A stretch of 64,000 nt of DNA from NCBI RefSeq assembly GCF_026625565.1, contig NZ_CP112998.1:7538501-7602500 (forward strand). Reading direction: 5' to 3'. Every line of letters starts with the position of its first letter. The first letter of the stretch is position 1. The position numbers and the translations under genes were made by a program. Source of the DNA: Dyadobacter pollutisoli. Its GTDB lineage: Bacteria; Bacteroidota; Bacteroidia; Cytophagales; Spirosomataceae. The notes under the pieces were generated by a model. That model was not told the DNA's origin, did no database searches, and was given only the letters and a program-made list of their open reading frames with translations. This document shows positions 50,953 to 60,624 of the stretch, one piece after another.

Positions 50953-53436
50953 TTAGTTTAATGAGCGGAAAGCCAATATTGTTACAATTAATCCCATTAC
51001 CGAGCTAAGTAAGCCAGTCGCAGTTGAGATAGTCTGCTGAGTGTTCAATGCAGGAGCAGATCTCACCGGTACAAATATCTCTGACCCCGGCTCTACTTTT
51101 GGATACACATTGAAGAATAGGAATCTTCTGGTGCGGTCAATATTGCCGTTCGGATATTTAATGTATGAACTTTTTCTAAGTGACTGAATTGTAAAGCCAC
51201 CTGACTGTGAGATATAATCTGTAAATGCCAGTCCTTTGCCGTATTTTACAGTGGTAGGGTAAAGGACAGAACCGGTTACCTGTACTGTTTCCAGCCTCTT
51301 AGGAATACGGATAATGTCGCCTTCCTGAACAACAAGGTCTTCGAAAGAACCAGGATTTTTCAAGATATTTTTCAATACGATACCGATCTTTTCTTCTTTA
51401 ACGTTCGGAAGATCGCCTAAAATAGTACCTTTTTTAATGCTTTTTTCGGTAGCCTCTGCTGCATCGTAATCCGTAGGCTGTTCAAGGCTCTGGATCAATG
51501 TTCTTCTCAGCAAGGTAGCTCCCTCAGGGTAAGCCAGTTCCGTCAGGCCACCGGCTCGTTTAATGATATCGCTTATCTTATCATTTTTATTGACGATCGT
51601 GTAAGGTCCTGTGACCAATACTTCTCCTTCCACAAACACGGTTTGTTGCTCCACATAGTTCGGAGATTTCCGTACCGTTACCTGATCAAAGGGGAACAGC
51701 GTAAAATTGCTCGCTTTGCTGTTCAGCGAAAGGTCACGGCTCACGTTGAATTTGAAAACCTCGGAAATCTGTGCATTTGCGGCACCTGCAACGCTATCCC
51801 TTTTACGTCGCACGACTTCTATTTCGGAAGTGTATGCGGATTCTTTTAACCCACCGGCCTGTACCAAAAGGTCTTCCAGTGTCATGTTGGCTGTGTAGGG
51901 AAACTTGCCTTCATTCTCACCCACTTTTATATTGTTCACTTCGCCTTCAACACTAACATAAGCGGTCTCTGCCATGTCAAATCTTGATGGTACAATAATC
52001 TGGTCAAGTCGGGCGAGTACCAGGTCAGGTACCACATTATTAATGATATCAGTGTAATTCAGAGATATGTTCTCAATCGTAAGGTCAGTACGGGTTCTCA
52101 ATACATTTACCCTTCCTACGAACGCGTCTTCTCTCAATCCGTCAGCGTTGTCTATCAGTTTTTTCAATGTCGGGCTGTTGTCCAGCGAATAATCTCCCGG
52201 ACGCATTACCGCACCTTCAATGGTTACTTTATTTTCAAAACGGTCCAAGACGGTTCCTACATCAATGGAGTCACCTGTAACGACTTCAAATGAATCATAG
52301 CTGTCTTGTGGGACGTCAAAGAGTTTTCTTTCGCGTGACGTTATGCGCTGAACTTTAATCCTGTCTCTGTAAGCTCTGTCACTAAATCCACCCGAATAAC
52401 GTAAAGCATCTCCTAGTTTTTCTTCCGGTTTCAATTCATATATACCCGGACGTTTCACCATACCTGTGATTTCAGCTCTCTTTATATAATAGCCTACCAC
52501 CACATTGTCATTGTCCTGCACACGAACATCACCATCTATCTTACCGTTTACAAGCCAGTCATAGACGTCAATACGTGAAATGACTTTGCCTTGACGAACT
52601 ACGCGGATATCGCGGAAAGATCCAATTTCGTTAGGGCCTCCTGCCTGATACAATGCGTTGAAAGCGGATGATAGCGAAGAGACTTCGTATGTTCCCGGAT
52701 TGATCACTTCACCCGTTACAAATACTTTGACAGAGCGTATTTCACCCAGCGTAACCATCAATTTTGTTCTGGCTGTTTCACCACCGGTACCTATTAAACC
52801 AGGTGTGAACTTCGCAAACTTGTCAATTAATATCTTTCTTACCTCTTCAATGGTCCTTCCTGAAACAAATACGTTACCAACACGTGGAATGCTGATGAAT
52901 CCGTCTTTATTAACCACAGTTTCGTAGGTGCTCTCTGCATAGTTGTAGAGATAAACTTTCAACTCGTCGCCAGGGCCTACTATGTAATTGGTAGGCGTGG
53001 CAATTTGTATATCAGGAATTGGATTAAGGCTTTTATCTGCAAACAGGGAGTAGCCGTAAATTTTCTGGCGAAAAGCTTCTTTTTCCTGTTCCTCCGGAGT
53101 AAGAGAGGATGATGTGGTTTTGTTAACTTTACTTTGATCCGTGTTCGCTTCCCCGTTTTGGTTCGCAGCATTCTTTCCCTTGTCAGCACCCTGCTGATCA
53201 GTTGATTGCGGGTTTCCTGACTGTTGATTTCCAGATTGAGAATTAGGGCTTGCGGGCTGATTTCCTGTGGAATTGCCTTTCGGTGTATTGGATTGAGGAT
53301 TTCCCTGGTTGCCGGCTGAGGCGGGTGTCTGAGACGACGGAGCAGTTACCTGTGAAAGGGCTGGTAGGGAAATTATTAAACTTAGGAAATAAGGAAGTAA
53401 AGATTTATAAGTTTTAGCCAATTTGAATCTGTTCAT
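50953..53436 (-). CDS. SLBB-domain outer-membrane polysaccharide export protein (Wza-like)
   Basis: An 826-residue export protein, taking ATG 53436, which directly starts a signal peptide (MNRFKLAKTYKSLLPYFLSL); ATG 53475 would add 13 residues. A low-complexity Asn/Gln/Ser/Pro-rich linker (about 30-115) follows. Then come a poly-export domain (YIVGPGDELKVYLYNYAESTYETVV, FISIPRVGNVFVSGRT) and six SLBB repeats (each with a GEV or GSV-type start and AGG segments). It probably forms the outer-membrane channel. It is first in the glycan operon, after the promoter at 53551-53581. Confidence 0.9.
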   Translation of the reverse strand: MNRFKLAKTYKSLLPYFLSLIISLPALSQVTAPSSQTPASAGNQGNPQSNTPKGNSTGNQPASPNSQSGNQQSGNPQSTDQQGADKGKNAANQNGEANTDQSKVNKTTSSSLTPEEQEKEAFRQKIYGYSLFADKSLNPIPDIQIATPTNYIVGPGDELKVYLYNYAESTYETVVNKDGFISIPRVGNVFVSGRTIEEVRKILIDKFAKFTPGLIGTGGETARTKLMVTLGEIRSVKVFVTGEVINPGTYEVSSLSSAFNALYQAGGPNEIGSFRDIRVVRQGKVISRIDVYDWLVNGKIDGDVRVQDNDNVVVGYYIKRAEITGMVKRPGIYELKPEEKLGDALRYSGGFSDRAYRDRIKVQRITSRERKLFDVPQDSYDSFEVVTGDSIDVGTVLDRFENKVTIEGAVMRPGDYSLDNSPTLKKLIDNADGLREDAFVGRVNVLRTRTDLTIENISLNYTDIINNVVPDLVLARLDQIIVPSRFDMAETAYVSVEGEVNNIKVGENEGKFPYTANMTLEDLLVQAGGLKESAYTSEIEVVRRKRDSVAGAANAQISEVFKFNVSRDLSLNSKASNFTLFPFDQVTVRKSPNYVEQQTVFVEGEVLVTGPYTIVNKNDKISDIIKRAGGLTELAYPEGATLLRRTLIQSLEQPTDYDAAEATEKSIKKGTILGDLPNVKEEKIGIVLKNILKNPGSFEDLVVQEGDIIRIPKRLETVQVTGSVLYPTTVKYGKGLAFTDYISQSGGFTIQSLRKSSYIKYPNGNIDRTRRFLFFNVYPKVEPGSEIFVPVRSAPALNTQQTISTATGLLSSVMGLIVTILAFRSLN

Positions 53437-53550
53437 AAGAAGAATTATTGTACTATTGAAATGCTGAAAATTCATTAAAACTATGTATTAGACTAGTATT
53501 TTTGAATTTGTAATCTGAGCATGCTTATTATCTGGATGTGTATATGATGG

Positions 53551-53581
53551 CAAAGTAAATTAGATTTTTCCTATTTTTAAA
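53551..53581 (-). promoter_or_regulatory. promoter of the polysaccharide operon
   Basis: On the minus strand, TTTA (53581-53578), 19 bases, then TTACTTTG (53558-53551): one mismatch in each box to TTTG-N19-TAnnTTTG. It drives a leader of about 70-110 nt, which carries a few short inverted stretches, before the SLBB gene. It is the only good promoter seen for the 14-gene run. Confidence 0.55.
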
Positions 53582-53707
53582 GAATTTCTAGTAATCGGCT
53601 GCTTGCCATGTATCTCGCAAAGTTATAACAGGGTAACGATAAATAGTCAAAATTATTAAAATACAATATTCAAAATAAGAAATCCGCCTAAAAGAATATT
53701 TATAATT

Positions 53708-55579
53708 ATGGAAAGTACCAACGTTCAATACGACGAGGATAGTATTAGGTCACTGGACTGGAAAGAGCATATCAGGTTGCGCCCGGGGATGTATATTGGA
53801 AAACTGGGAGATGGTTCGTCGATAGATGATGGAATTTATGTGCTTGTAAAGGAAATCGTGGATAACTCCATCGATGAACATATGATGGGCAATGGGAAGA
53901 CCATTGAGATCAAAATCACAGAACACCGGGTAGAAGTGAGGGACTATGGCAGGGGAATTCCTTTGGGCAAAGTGGTGGACTGCGTTTCGAAAATTAATAC
54001 CGGTGGAAAGTACGATTCGGGGGCATTTCAGAAGTCTGTAGGGCTAAACGGAGTGGGAACGAAGGCTGTAAACGCACTTTCACAGTATTTCAAAGTACAG
54101 TCGTTCCGGGAGGGAAAAACAAAAAACGCCGAATTCCATCAGGGGGCAATTGTAAACGAATCGAAGGAGGAACCAACCAACCAGCGCAATGGAACGCACA
54201 TTGCATTTGAGCCTGACGGTATGATTTTCAAGAATTTCAAGTACATACCCCAGTACCTGAATAATATGATCTGGAACTACTGCTATCTGAATGCCGGGCT
54301 TACGATCAATTTTAATGGTCAGAAGTATATTTCACAAAATGGGCTGCTGGATCTGTTGCAAAGCAAATCGGACGCAGAGACATTGCGTTATCCGATCTTT
54401 CATTTGAAAGGTGACGATATTGAATTTGCGATGACCCATGGCAATCAATACGGCGAGGAATATTATTCTTTTGTTAACGGTCAGTACACGACGCAGGGAG
54501 GAACGCATTTGGCGGCTTTCCGTGAAGCGGTGGTGAAAGCAGTACGGGAACATTTCGGGAAGGATTATGCGCCGGAAGATATCCGCTCGTCTATCATCGC
54601 GGCCGTGGCGATACGTGTGCAGGAACCTGTTTTTGAATCTCAAACCAAAACAAAATTGGGGTCCAATACCATTACGCCGGACCCGAATAGCACCACGGTA
54701 CGGACTTTTGTCAACGATTTTGTCAAGGAAAGGCTTGATAACTATCTGCATATGCACCCCGAATCGCGGGATGCTTTGAAAAAGAGGATTGAACAGTCCG
54801 AAAGAGAACGTAAAGAGCTGGCCGGTATCAAGAAGCTGGCCAATGATCGTGCCAAGAAGGCTAATCTCCACAATAAGAAATTGAGAGATTGTCGGTTGCA
54901 CCTGACCGATCTTAAAAACGAGCTGCGTTACGAAAGCACTTTGTTCATTACCGAAGGTGATTCTGCGAGTGGTTCTATCACCAAATCCCGCAATATTCAG
55001 ACTCAGGCAGTGTTTAGTTTGCGAGGTAAGCCGTTGAACTGCTTCGGGTTAACGAAAAAAATAGTTTACGAAAATGAAGAGTTTAATTTGCTTCAGCATG
55101 CCCTGGATATTGAAAACGGTGTAGAAAACCTGCGTTTTAACAGGATCGTGATCGCTACTGATGCGGACGTGGACGGCATGCACATTCGGTTGCTGCTGAT
55201 GACATTCTTTTTGCAGTTTTTCCCTGACCTGGTTCGGAATGGCCATTTGTTTGTCCTGGAAACACCGCTTTTCAGGGTTAGGAATAAAAAAGAGACGATT
55301 TATTGCTACAATGAAGAAGAGAAACAGGCAGCGGTTGGCAAGCTGGGAAGCAAACCTGAGATTACCAGGTTTAAAGGACTTGGGGAGATCTCACCGGATG
55401 AGTTTGGTCGCTTCATTGGTGAAGACATGCGTGTGGAGCCTGTGATCCTGCAAAAAGAGACGTCTATCCATAAATTGTTGAGTTATTTTATGGGTAAGAA
55501 TACACCTGAAAGACAACGATTTATCATTGATAACCTGAAAATTGAAAAGAACATCGAAGAACTCGCATTGGCGGGATAG
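53708..55579 (+). CDS. parE: DNA topoisomerase IV subunit B
   Basis: A 623-residue type IIA topoisomerase ATPase subunit. GHKL ATPase features: RPGMYIGKL, EIVDNSIDEHM (catalytic Glu), DYGRGIPLG and GLNGVGTKAVNAL. The transducer contains QTKTKLGS. The TOPRIM domain has EGDSASGS and DADVDGMHI. Length and the lack of a long GyrB-like insertion suggest ParE rather than GyrB. It should pair with ParC to decatenate chromosomes; parC is not in the window. It is divergent from the glycan operon across a 231-bp intergenic region. Confidence 0.93.
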   Translation: MESTNVQYDEDSIRSLDWKEHIRLRPGMYIGKLGDGSSIDDGIYVLVKEIVDNSIDEHMMGNGKTIEIKITEHRVEVRDYGRGIPLGKVVDCVSKINTGGKYDSGAFQKSVGLNGVGTKAVNALSQYFKVQSFREGKTKNAEFHQGAIVNESKEEPTNQRNGTHIAFEPDGMIFKNFKYIPQYLNNMIWNYCYLNAGLTINFNGQKYISQNGLLDLLQSKSDAETLRYPIFHLKGDDIEFAMTHGNQYGEEYYSFVNGQYTTQGGTHLAAFREAVVKAVREHFGKDYAPEDIRSSIIAAVAIRVQEPVFESQTKTKLGSNTITPDPNSTTVRTFVNDFVKERLDNYLHMHPESRDALKKRIEQSERERKELAGIKKLANDRAKKANLHNKKLRDCRLHLTDLKNELRYESTLFITEGDSASGSITKSRNIQTQAVFSLRGKPLNCFGLTKKIVYENEEFNLLQHALDIENGVENLRFNRIVIATDADVDGMHIRLLLMTFFLQFFPDLVRNGHLFVLETPLFRVRNKKETIYCYNEEEKQAAVGKLGSKPEITRFKGLGEISPDEFGRFIGEDMRVEPVILQKETSIHKLLSYFMGKNTPERQRFIIDNLKIEKNIEELALAG

Positions 55580-55702
55580 GTAGTGCATTGTTTATCTTTG
55601 GCGCCCATAAAGTAATATCCGTAAAGGCTAGCCTTTACATGAATGAATGAAGAACTCCTTTATAACGGGCATTGCTCATCTTTTTAATTTAGAAAATTCT
55701 TT

Positions 55703-56776
55703 GTGGAATTACAGGATTTAAGAAATAGAATTGACGACCTAGACGACCAACTTTTGAACGTTTTGAACGAGCGTATGGAGCTTGTGAAAAAGGTTGGCGA
55801 ACTGAAACGCTCGTCGCAGTCGATTATTTACCGTCCCGAAAGAGAAAAGCAGATCCTGGACAGGCTTGAAAAGCGAAACAACGGGCTGCTGACACGTCAG
55901 GCAATAGACGCCATTTTTTTTGAAATTTTTGCCGTTTCCCGTAACCTCGAATTACCCGAAAGAGTATCGTATCTCGGTCCCGAGGGGAGTTTTACGCATC
56001 AAGCGGCTGAGGGCCGTTTTGGTGGAATGAGCGAGTACCTGGTGCTTCCTACCATTCACTCGGTTTTTGAGAGTGTGGAAACGGGCAGAGCGAAATTCGG
56101 GGTGGTTCCCATTGAAAATAATCAGGAAGGGATTGTCATCGAAACAGTGGATTTTTTGAGAGAAAAGAATCTATCCATTGTTGCGGAAATATTGTTGCAG
56201 GTGCATTTTACGTTTGCTTCCCAGTCCGACAGCCTGAAAGATATCAAGCGGATTTACTCCAAAGATATAGCATTCCGGCAGTGCGGTAAGTTCATTAGCG
56301 AGTACCTGGAAGGGATGGGTATTGAATTGATCCCGGTTGATTCGACTTCCAAAGCGGCCAAGCTGGCGGGGCAGGAAGTAGATTCGGCGGCTATTTGCTC
56401 ATCTATTTCGGCACGGCTTTTTGGGGTCCCTATTCTTTTTGACAACATCGAGGACAGCGATCAGAACAGGACGCGGTTTTTGATTCTTGCCAAAGATTTT
56501 GCCAACATTAAAAGCGGTGATGACAAAACAACCATTATCGCAAATTTGCCAAATACCAACCGTCCGGGCGTACTTTATGAGTTCCTTAAAGACTTTAATG
56601 ACCGCGGGATCAACCTTACCAAAATTGAAAGCAGGCCGATGCGTGGCGAGGCAGCATTCAGGGCGTGGTTCCTGGTGGAATTCCTGGGACACATCGACGA
56701 CGAACCTGTTAAGGAGATCATGCATAAATACGGTACTCACCTGAAATGGTTGGGTAGTTATGTAAGAATATCGTAA
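55703..56776 (+). CDS. pheA: bifunctional chorismate mutase/prephenate dehydratase
   Basis: Makes phenylpyruvate for phenylalanine synthesis. The AroQ-class chorismate mutase domain covers residues 1-85 (LQDLRNRIDDLDDQLLNVLNERMELVKKVGELK). Prephenate dehydratase is about 87-265 (YLGPEGSFTHQAA; the Thr257-Arg-Phe259 motif in QNRTRFL). The ACT regulatory domain is about 273-357, with the Phe-binding motif Glu309-Ser-Arg-Pro312. The GTG at 55703 is the only sensible start. Activity is expected to be feedback-inhibited by phenylalanine. It has a strong terminator overlapping its stop codon. Confidence 0.96.
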   Translation: MELQDLRNRIDDLDDQLLNVLNERMELVKKVGELKRSSQSIIYRPEREKQILDRLEKRNNGLLTRQAIDAIFFEIFAVSRNLELPERVSYLGPEGSFTHQAAEGRFGGMSEYLVLPTIHSVFESVETGRAKFGVVPIENNQEGIVIETVDFLREKNLSIVAEILLQVHFTFASQSDSLKDIKRIYSKDIAFRQCGKFISEYLEGMGIELIPVDSTSKAAKLAGQEVDSAAICSSISARLFGVPILFDNIEDSDQNRTRFLILAKDFANIKSGDDKTTIIANLPNTNRPGVLYEFLKDFNDRGINLTKIESRPMRGEAAFRAWFLVEFLGHIDDEPVKEIMHKYGTHLKWLGSYVRIS

Positions 56777-56814
56777 AATGAAAAAACACGGCTCAGGCCG
56801 TGTTTTTTCATTTT
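56775..56814 (+). terminator. rho-independent terminator of pheA (possibly bidirectional)
   Basis: A perfect 18-bp stem (AAAATGAAAAAACACGGC with its complement) and a 4-nt loop. The 5' arm is A-rich and the 3' arm T-rich, so it can serve both pheA and the convergent unknown gene. The pheA stop codon lies at its left edge. Confidence 0.95.
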
Positions 56815-56837
56815 AATGCTGTCCTAGAATTTTGATG

Positions 56838-59009
56838 CTATTTTTTCAATGTTCCGCGGTATAGCGACGGCCAGTTTCCGTAGAGCTCAATCGTAGTTTC
56901 GGTACCATCCGGTAAGCGCACTTTGACTTCGCGATTGGCATTTGGCGACTGAAATGAATCTACTCCCAGGACCACGATCTGGTTTCCTTTAACAATAGAA
57001 GTAATAAAAGGCAGTTTCTGATCAATGGAAATCAACGCTTGTTCTTTCTTTGGTTCAAGCCATTTGCCGTCAAGCTGAAAAGCGAGGTCGCGGTTTGCGC
57101 CACCTTTGAGAACGTCTTCTACCTGTTTGGCCATCCAGTTGCCCAATACGTAATATTCGGTAGGGAAGTCCCAGTATGCCGGTGCGTCGCCTTTGCTTTT
57201 TCGGTTTTTGCCAATTTCACTTTCAGGCGTTTTGCCGTCCGTTGGGTACCATTCAAATCCCCAGCCGGGGCCGTCTTTGGAAACATGGTAAGCATTCGGG
57301 TCATTTCCGCTGGGTCCGGCGTCCTGCCACAAGTAGTAGCCATCAAACATAATGAGTGAGAACAACGAAAAACTCAGCGCTTGGCTGGCGGGCATCATTT
57401 CCAGCTGGTTCATGATCAGCTCTCCCTTTGGATCAGTAAGCTGGTAATTCCAGGGGACGATCGGGTCTTTATACAATGGCATGTACCTGTTCCAGCCGTA
57501 GAAAATGAACTTATTATTCTTCTGGTAGGGTATCAACTTGTTGATCCTTAGTGAATGTACAGCGGAAAGCAGGACAAAATTATTAGGTGAATTCCCCTGC
57601 TCGTCGGTACCGAACATGGGTTTAGGATAAACATCTATCGGCGTCGTGTTGAACAAATTCCGGAAGCTTTCACCATTTGGCAAAATGTCGAAGTTGGAGT
57701 TATTGGCCTTTGGATTTTCATAATCCTTCATGAAATCCTTTGGATTTGCACCGCCAACCTTATTAATATGTGGATTGGTATAGGCACCGCCGCCCCAATA
57801 ATCCATCAGGTACATTTCCGGGTGATTTCTTTTGATAACCTCTGAAAACCAGATCAGGCGCTGCTTTACTTCGGGGGTATAATGCTGGTTCCAGAACTCG
57901 AAATCAAATGCATACACTCCAAAACCGGGTACGCCTGCTTTTGCTTCTACTTCCTGCTTGGAAAGCTGGCCAAACCATTTTTCATCTTTATCATCAAAAT
58001 AATTGGGCGTAGCAGTGTAATGCATTTTGGAAACAGGAAAATCCCCGTCACCATTTTGCAAGTACCTGACCCCGCGATTGTAATAATTGGCCGAGGGGAC
58101 AAAATTGTTCAGCCGGTATTGCATCACCAGCTTGCCGTCAATGGGTTGAAATTCAGGGAATTTGGTGTCAAATGTTACATTGAGTCCAGTCGGCGGTGAA
58201 AACCATTCCGGGATCTCAATTCTCGTCAGTACCGGATTTTCCCTGGCGGGTGCTTTACCGGAAATCCATAGGTTTTGCTGGCGCAGCGACCGGTTTCTGA
58301 CTGGGTTCCACCAATCGTTATATGGTGCATCGATCCACCTTGCCGTCACGGAATACAAATAGCCGGGTTTTACCTCAACGCCTTTTTCGAGACCATTGAT
58401 CGCGATACCATCGATCATGACCACCTTCGTCCTGCCGTCATTATAGTTGCCAAAGTCTTTGAGATACAGCTTTCCGTTTTTTGTTACAGGTCTGACGTCA
58501 AGCCAATTGTCTTTACTTCCATGCCTTATCCAGGAGCTGGCGTCGGGAATTTCGTCTTTAATGCTGCCGTCAAATTCAAAAGCAGCGCTGGTTTCGCAAC
58601 CTTGCTGGCCGAGGCTGGTGACTTTAATCTGTGCAGGACCTGCCGAAAGTTCGGCTTTGGGGATCGTGAGCCAGGTTCCGTACCGATGCGGCAGGGAGCT
58701 GAACTGCTGTACCTTTCCGTTTTGGGTAATTTGAACATTGTATGGAGCCAGACCACCTGCATTGGCAGCCAGTTCAAACTGCATTTCCATGCCAATTTGC
58801 CGGTAGCGCCTCACCACGAGATCGCAGGCGTTGGAAGAAGAATCAAGGGTTTTCGCAACCGGAAAACCCTTTGTTATTTCGGGATAAGACTGGCTTTTGG
58901 TAGGCCCGAAGCGGTTCCAGGCCCAAATGCCCGAACCAGCCAGTACAACTATGATACCGGTAACCCAGAGAAGCGATGTTTTTGACAAAATCCTGTTTTT
59001 ACGTACCAC
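56838..59009 (-). CDS. large membrane-anchored protein of unknown function
   Basis: A 723-residue protein with an N-terminal membrane anchor (about 12-30) and a periplasmic body. Residues about 60-155 look like an Ig-like domain and about 155-300 like a beta-rich binding domain (FPEFQPIDGKLVMQYRLNNFVP). Residues about 340-600 are rich in Trp, Tyr and Asp (FGVYAFDFEFWN, MDYWGGGAY, GYYLWQDAGP, GWNRYMPLYKDP) in a pattern suggesting a TIM-barrel glycoside-hydrolase-like domain. I do not recognise a family and cannot name catalytic residues. It is last in an operon with a DUF4136 lipoprotein and an outer-membrane beta-barrel gene (gap 10 bp to the latter). Confidence 0.6.
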   Translation of the reverse strand: MVRKNRILSKTSLLWVTGIIVVLAGSGIWAWNRFGPTKSQSYPEITKGFPVAKTLDSSSNACDLVVRRYRQIGMEMQFELAANAGGLAPYNVQITQNGKVQQFSSLPHRYGTWLTIPKAELSAGPAQIKVTSLGQQGCETSAAFEFDGSIKDEIPDASSWIRHGSKDNWLDVRPVTKNGKLYLKDFGNYNDGRTKVVMIDGIAINGLEKGVEVKPGYLYSVTARWIDAPYNDWWNPVRNRSLRQQNLWISGKAPARENPVLTRIEIPEWFSPPTGLNVTFDTKFPEFQPIDGKLVMQYRLNNFVPSANYYNRGVRYLQNGDGDFPVSKMHYTATPNYFDDKDEKWFGQLSKQEVEAKAGVPGFGVYAFDFEFWNQHYTPEVKQRLIWFSEVIKRNHPEMYLMDYWGGGAYTNPHINKVGGANPKDFMKDYENPKANNSNFDILPNGESFRNLFNTTPIDVYPKPMFGTDEQGNSPNNFVLLSAVHSLRINKLIPYQKNNKFIFYGWNRYMPLYKDPIVPWNYQLTDPKGELIMNQLEMMPASQALSFSLFSLIMFDGYYLWQDAGPSGNDPNAYHVSKDGPGWGFEWYPTDGKTPESEIGKNRKSKGDAPAYWDFPTEYYVLGNWMAKQVEDVLKGGANRDLAFQLDGKWLEPKKEQALISIDQKLPFITSIVKGNQIVVLGVDSFQSPNANREVKVRLPDGTETTIELYGNWPSLYRGTLKK

Positions 59010-59019
59010 ATTATGAAGA

Positions 59020-59679
59020 TTACCACCAGCGGTAGAAAACGCCTACTGAGCCATTTACCGAAGATACTCCTTTTTCAATGTATTCATGTTTGTAGGAAGT
59101 CCCGTCGTATTTGACGCGCACGTCCAGGCCGAAAGAGCCGTCTTTTTTAAACAGAAACCTGGATCCTACACCGACGCCATACTTGGGCGCAACTTTCTGG
59201 TGCTGGGTTGACAGGCTTCCGTAGTATAACGTATAGTCGACGATACTGACGCCGCCGCTCAGCTGCACATAAGGCTGTACGGTCGCATTTTTGGGTAAAA
59301 AGTTATAGTTACCAAAAAGCTCGACCGGGTACTGCGATAATGTCCTGGTTTGAACGGCAGAGAGCGTTTCCTCGCCATTTTCATAGATGGCTCTCGGTAC
59401 CCTTTTCTCAAAATAGGTCGAGCCGAGTTCACCGCCGACAGAGATCGGGGAGTTTCTTAAAACCCACTCAATGGATACAGAGAAATTCTGAAAAGAGGAC
59501 TTATCGATATAATTGTCCGCGAACGATCCCAGCGGCACCGCACCCATGAAGCGGGCTGTCGCGAGGTAATGCGTGTAACGTTCAAATGGAGATGGAAGCG
59601 TATAAAGCTTGGGTTTTTCCTGCGCATATGCAGTCAAACCGCCTGAAAGAAACAGGGCTATAATGATCAGTTTTTTCAT
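59020..59679 (-). CDS. outer-membrane beta-barrel protein
   Basis: A 219-residue protein with signal peptide (first 19 residues, ending TAYAQ) and alternating hydrophobic/polar beta strands with aromatic residues at strand ends, finishing in VGVFYRWW, typical of small porin-like outer-membrane proteins. It lies between the DUF4136 lipoprotein gene (1-bp gap) and the large unknown gene (10-bp gap). It may hold or assemble an outer-membrane complex with them. Confidence 0.78.
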   Translation of the reverse strand: MKKLIIIALFLSGGLTAYAQEKPKLYTLPSPFERYTHYLATARFMGAVPLGSFADNYIDKSSFQNFSVSIEWVLRNSPISVGGELGSTYFEKRVPRAIYENGEETLSAVQTRTLSQYPVELFGNYNFLPKNATVQPYVQLSGGVSIVDYTLYYGSLSTQHQKVAPKYGVGVGSRFLFKKDGSFGLDVRVKYDGTSYKHEYIEKGVSSVNGSVGVFYRWW

Positions 59680-59680
59680 T

Positions 59681-60286
59681 TCAATTGATTTTTAAATAAT
59701 CAGACTGGCCGAAAACGGAGTCAACCATCTTGTCAATGTACTGCTCTTCCCCGATACCTGCACCGCGTATTTGTGCATCCCAGATCACATTGAAGGTTTT
59801 GTCCGCAGTATTTGGGTTCTTAAAATCCACCATGGACACCAGCCAGTAGCTTTCGCTGGTTTCATAATAGTTATAGTAGCTCGGATAACCATATCCGTAA
59901 CCACCACCCCAATATCCGCCATAGTAAGACGATGGCTGAGAAACTACATTGAGATAAGTGTTGGTAATCCAGGCGGCATTGATACCTACGTCCGGCTTAT
60001 TTTTTGGGCTAACGTACTTGTATCCAAGATTTTGCATATTGGTCATGATACGCTGAAGTAGGGCGCGATCGATGTCCGTAAGTGCTGTACCGGAACGTTC
60101 ATTTTCAACGATCAGTACTGAATCAACAATGCTGAAAGTCTTGTACTGTTTGTAGTTGGCGGACTTGTCGTGGTTGGTCACATATACCAGTGTTTCTTCT
60201 GTCGAAAGATCACTAATCGGATCTTTGGAGCAGGAAGTGAGACCCAGGCCGGCTATCAGAAGGAATATTGAGGCTTTTTTTAACAT
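59681..60286 (-). CDS. DUF4136 lipoprotein
   Basis: A 201-residue lipoprotein with a lipobox LTSC near residue 19, so it is anchored in a membrane. The DUF4136 domain spans about 30-195 (YKQYKTFSIVD, LLQRIMTNMQNLGYKYVSPKNKPDVGINA), with a Gly/Tyr-rich insert in the middle (GGYWGGGYGYGYPSYYNYY). The family is widespread in Bacteroidota and functionally unassigned. It is first in an operon with a beta-barrel gene and a large unknown gene. Confidence 0.87.
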   Translation of the reverse strand: MLKKASIFLLIAGLGLTSCSKDPISDLSTEETLVYVTNHDKSANYKQYKTFSIVDSVLIVENERSGTALTDIDRALLQRIMTNMQNLGYKYVSPKNKPDVGINAAWITNTYLNVVSQPSSYYGGYWGGGYGYGYPSYYNYYETSESYWLVSMVDFKNPNTADKTFNVIWDAQIRGAGIGEEQYIDKMVDSVFGQSDYLKIN

Positions 60287-60624
60287 TTTGGTCTTGCATT
60301 TAAAATTTGTTAAATAAACGAAATTTGAAATCGAACATTTTATTTTTGGTTATTTCCGGTTCAATTTTTTAGTTTAAAATAAAAACGACATTTTAAGAGA
60401 CTATTATCCTGGAAAATTGGTTGCAACTGTCTTCAAAACCTGCCGTAATACGATCTGTGCTACTTTTTTTTGTCCGTCCTGGATCAGCGATAATAGATTG
60501 ACATTCATTGAACGACAAAGAAGAGTATGGTTTCCCGGAAAATAACTCTTTAATACTTAGAAGAAATTTCGATCATCATTGAAACGAAAGAATGTAAATT
60601 AGCGCGGCGCTTTAATAAAAAAAT
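60287..60624. other. divergent intergenic region without a recognisable gene
   Basis: A 338-bp AT-rich stretch between the divergent DUF4136 and DinB-like genes. I found no ORF of meaningful size, RNA gene or clear promoter pair. It contains several T-runs and a short AGCGC-type palindrome just before the DinB start codon (about 60600-60611). Confidence 0.5.

Noticed and set aside
58275..58985. 236-residue frame opposite the 723-residue gene
   Set aside because: Shadow ORF; the opposite frame has a signal anchor, tight operon spacing and normal codon use.
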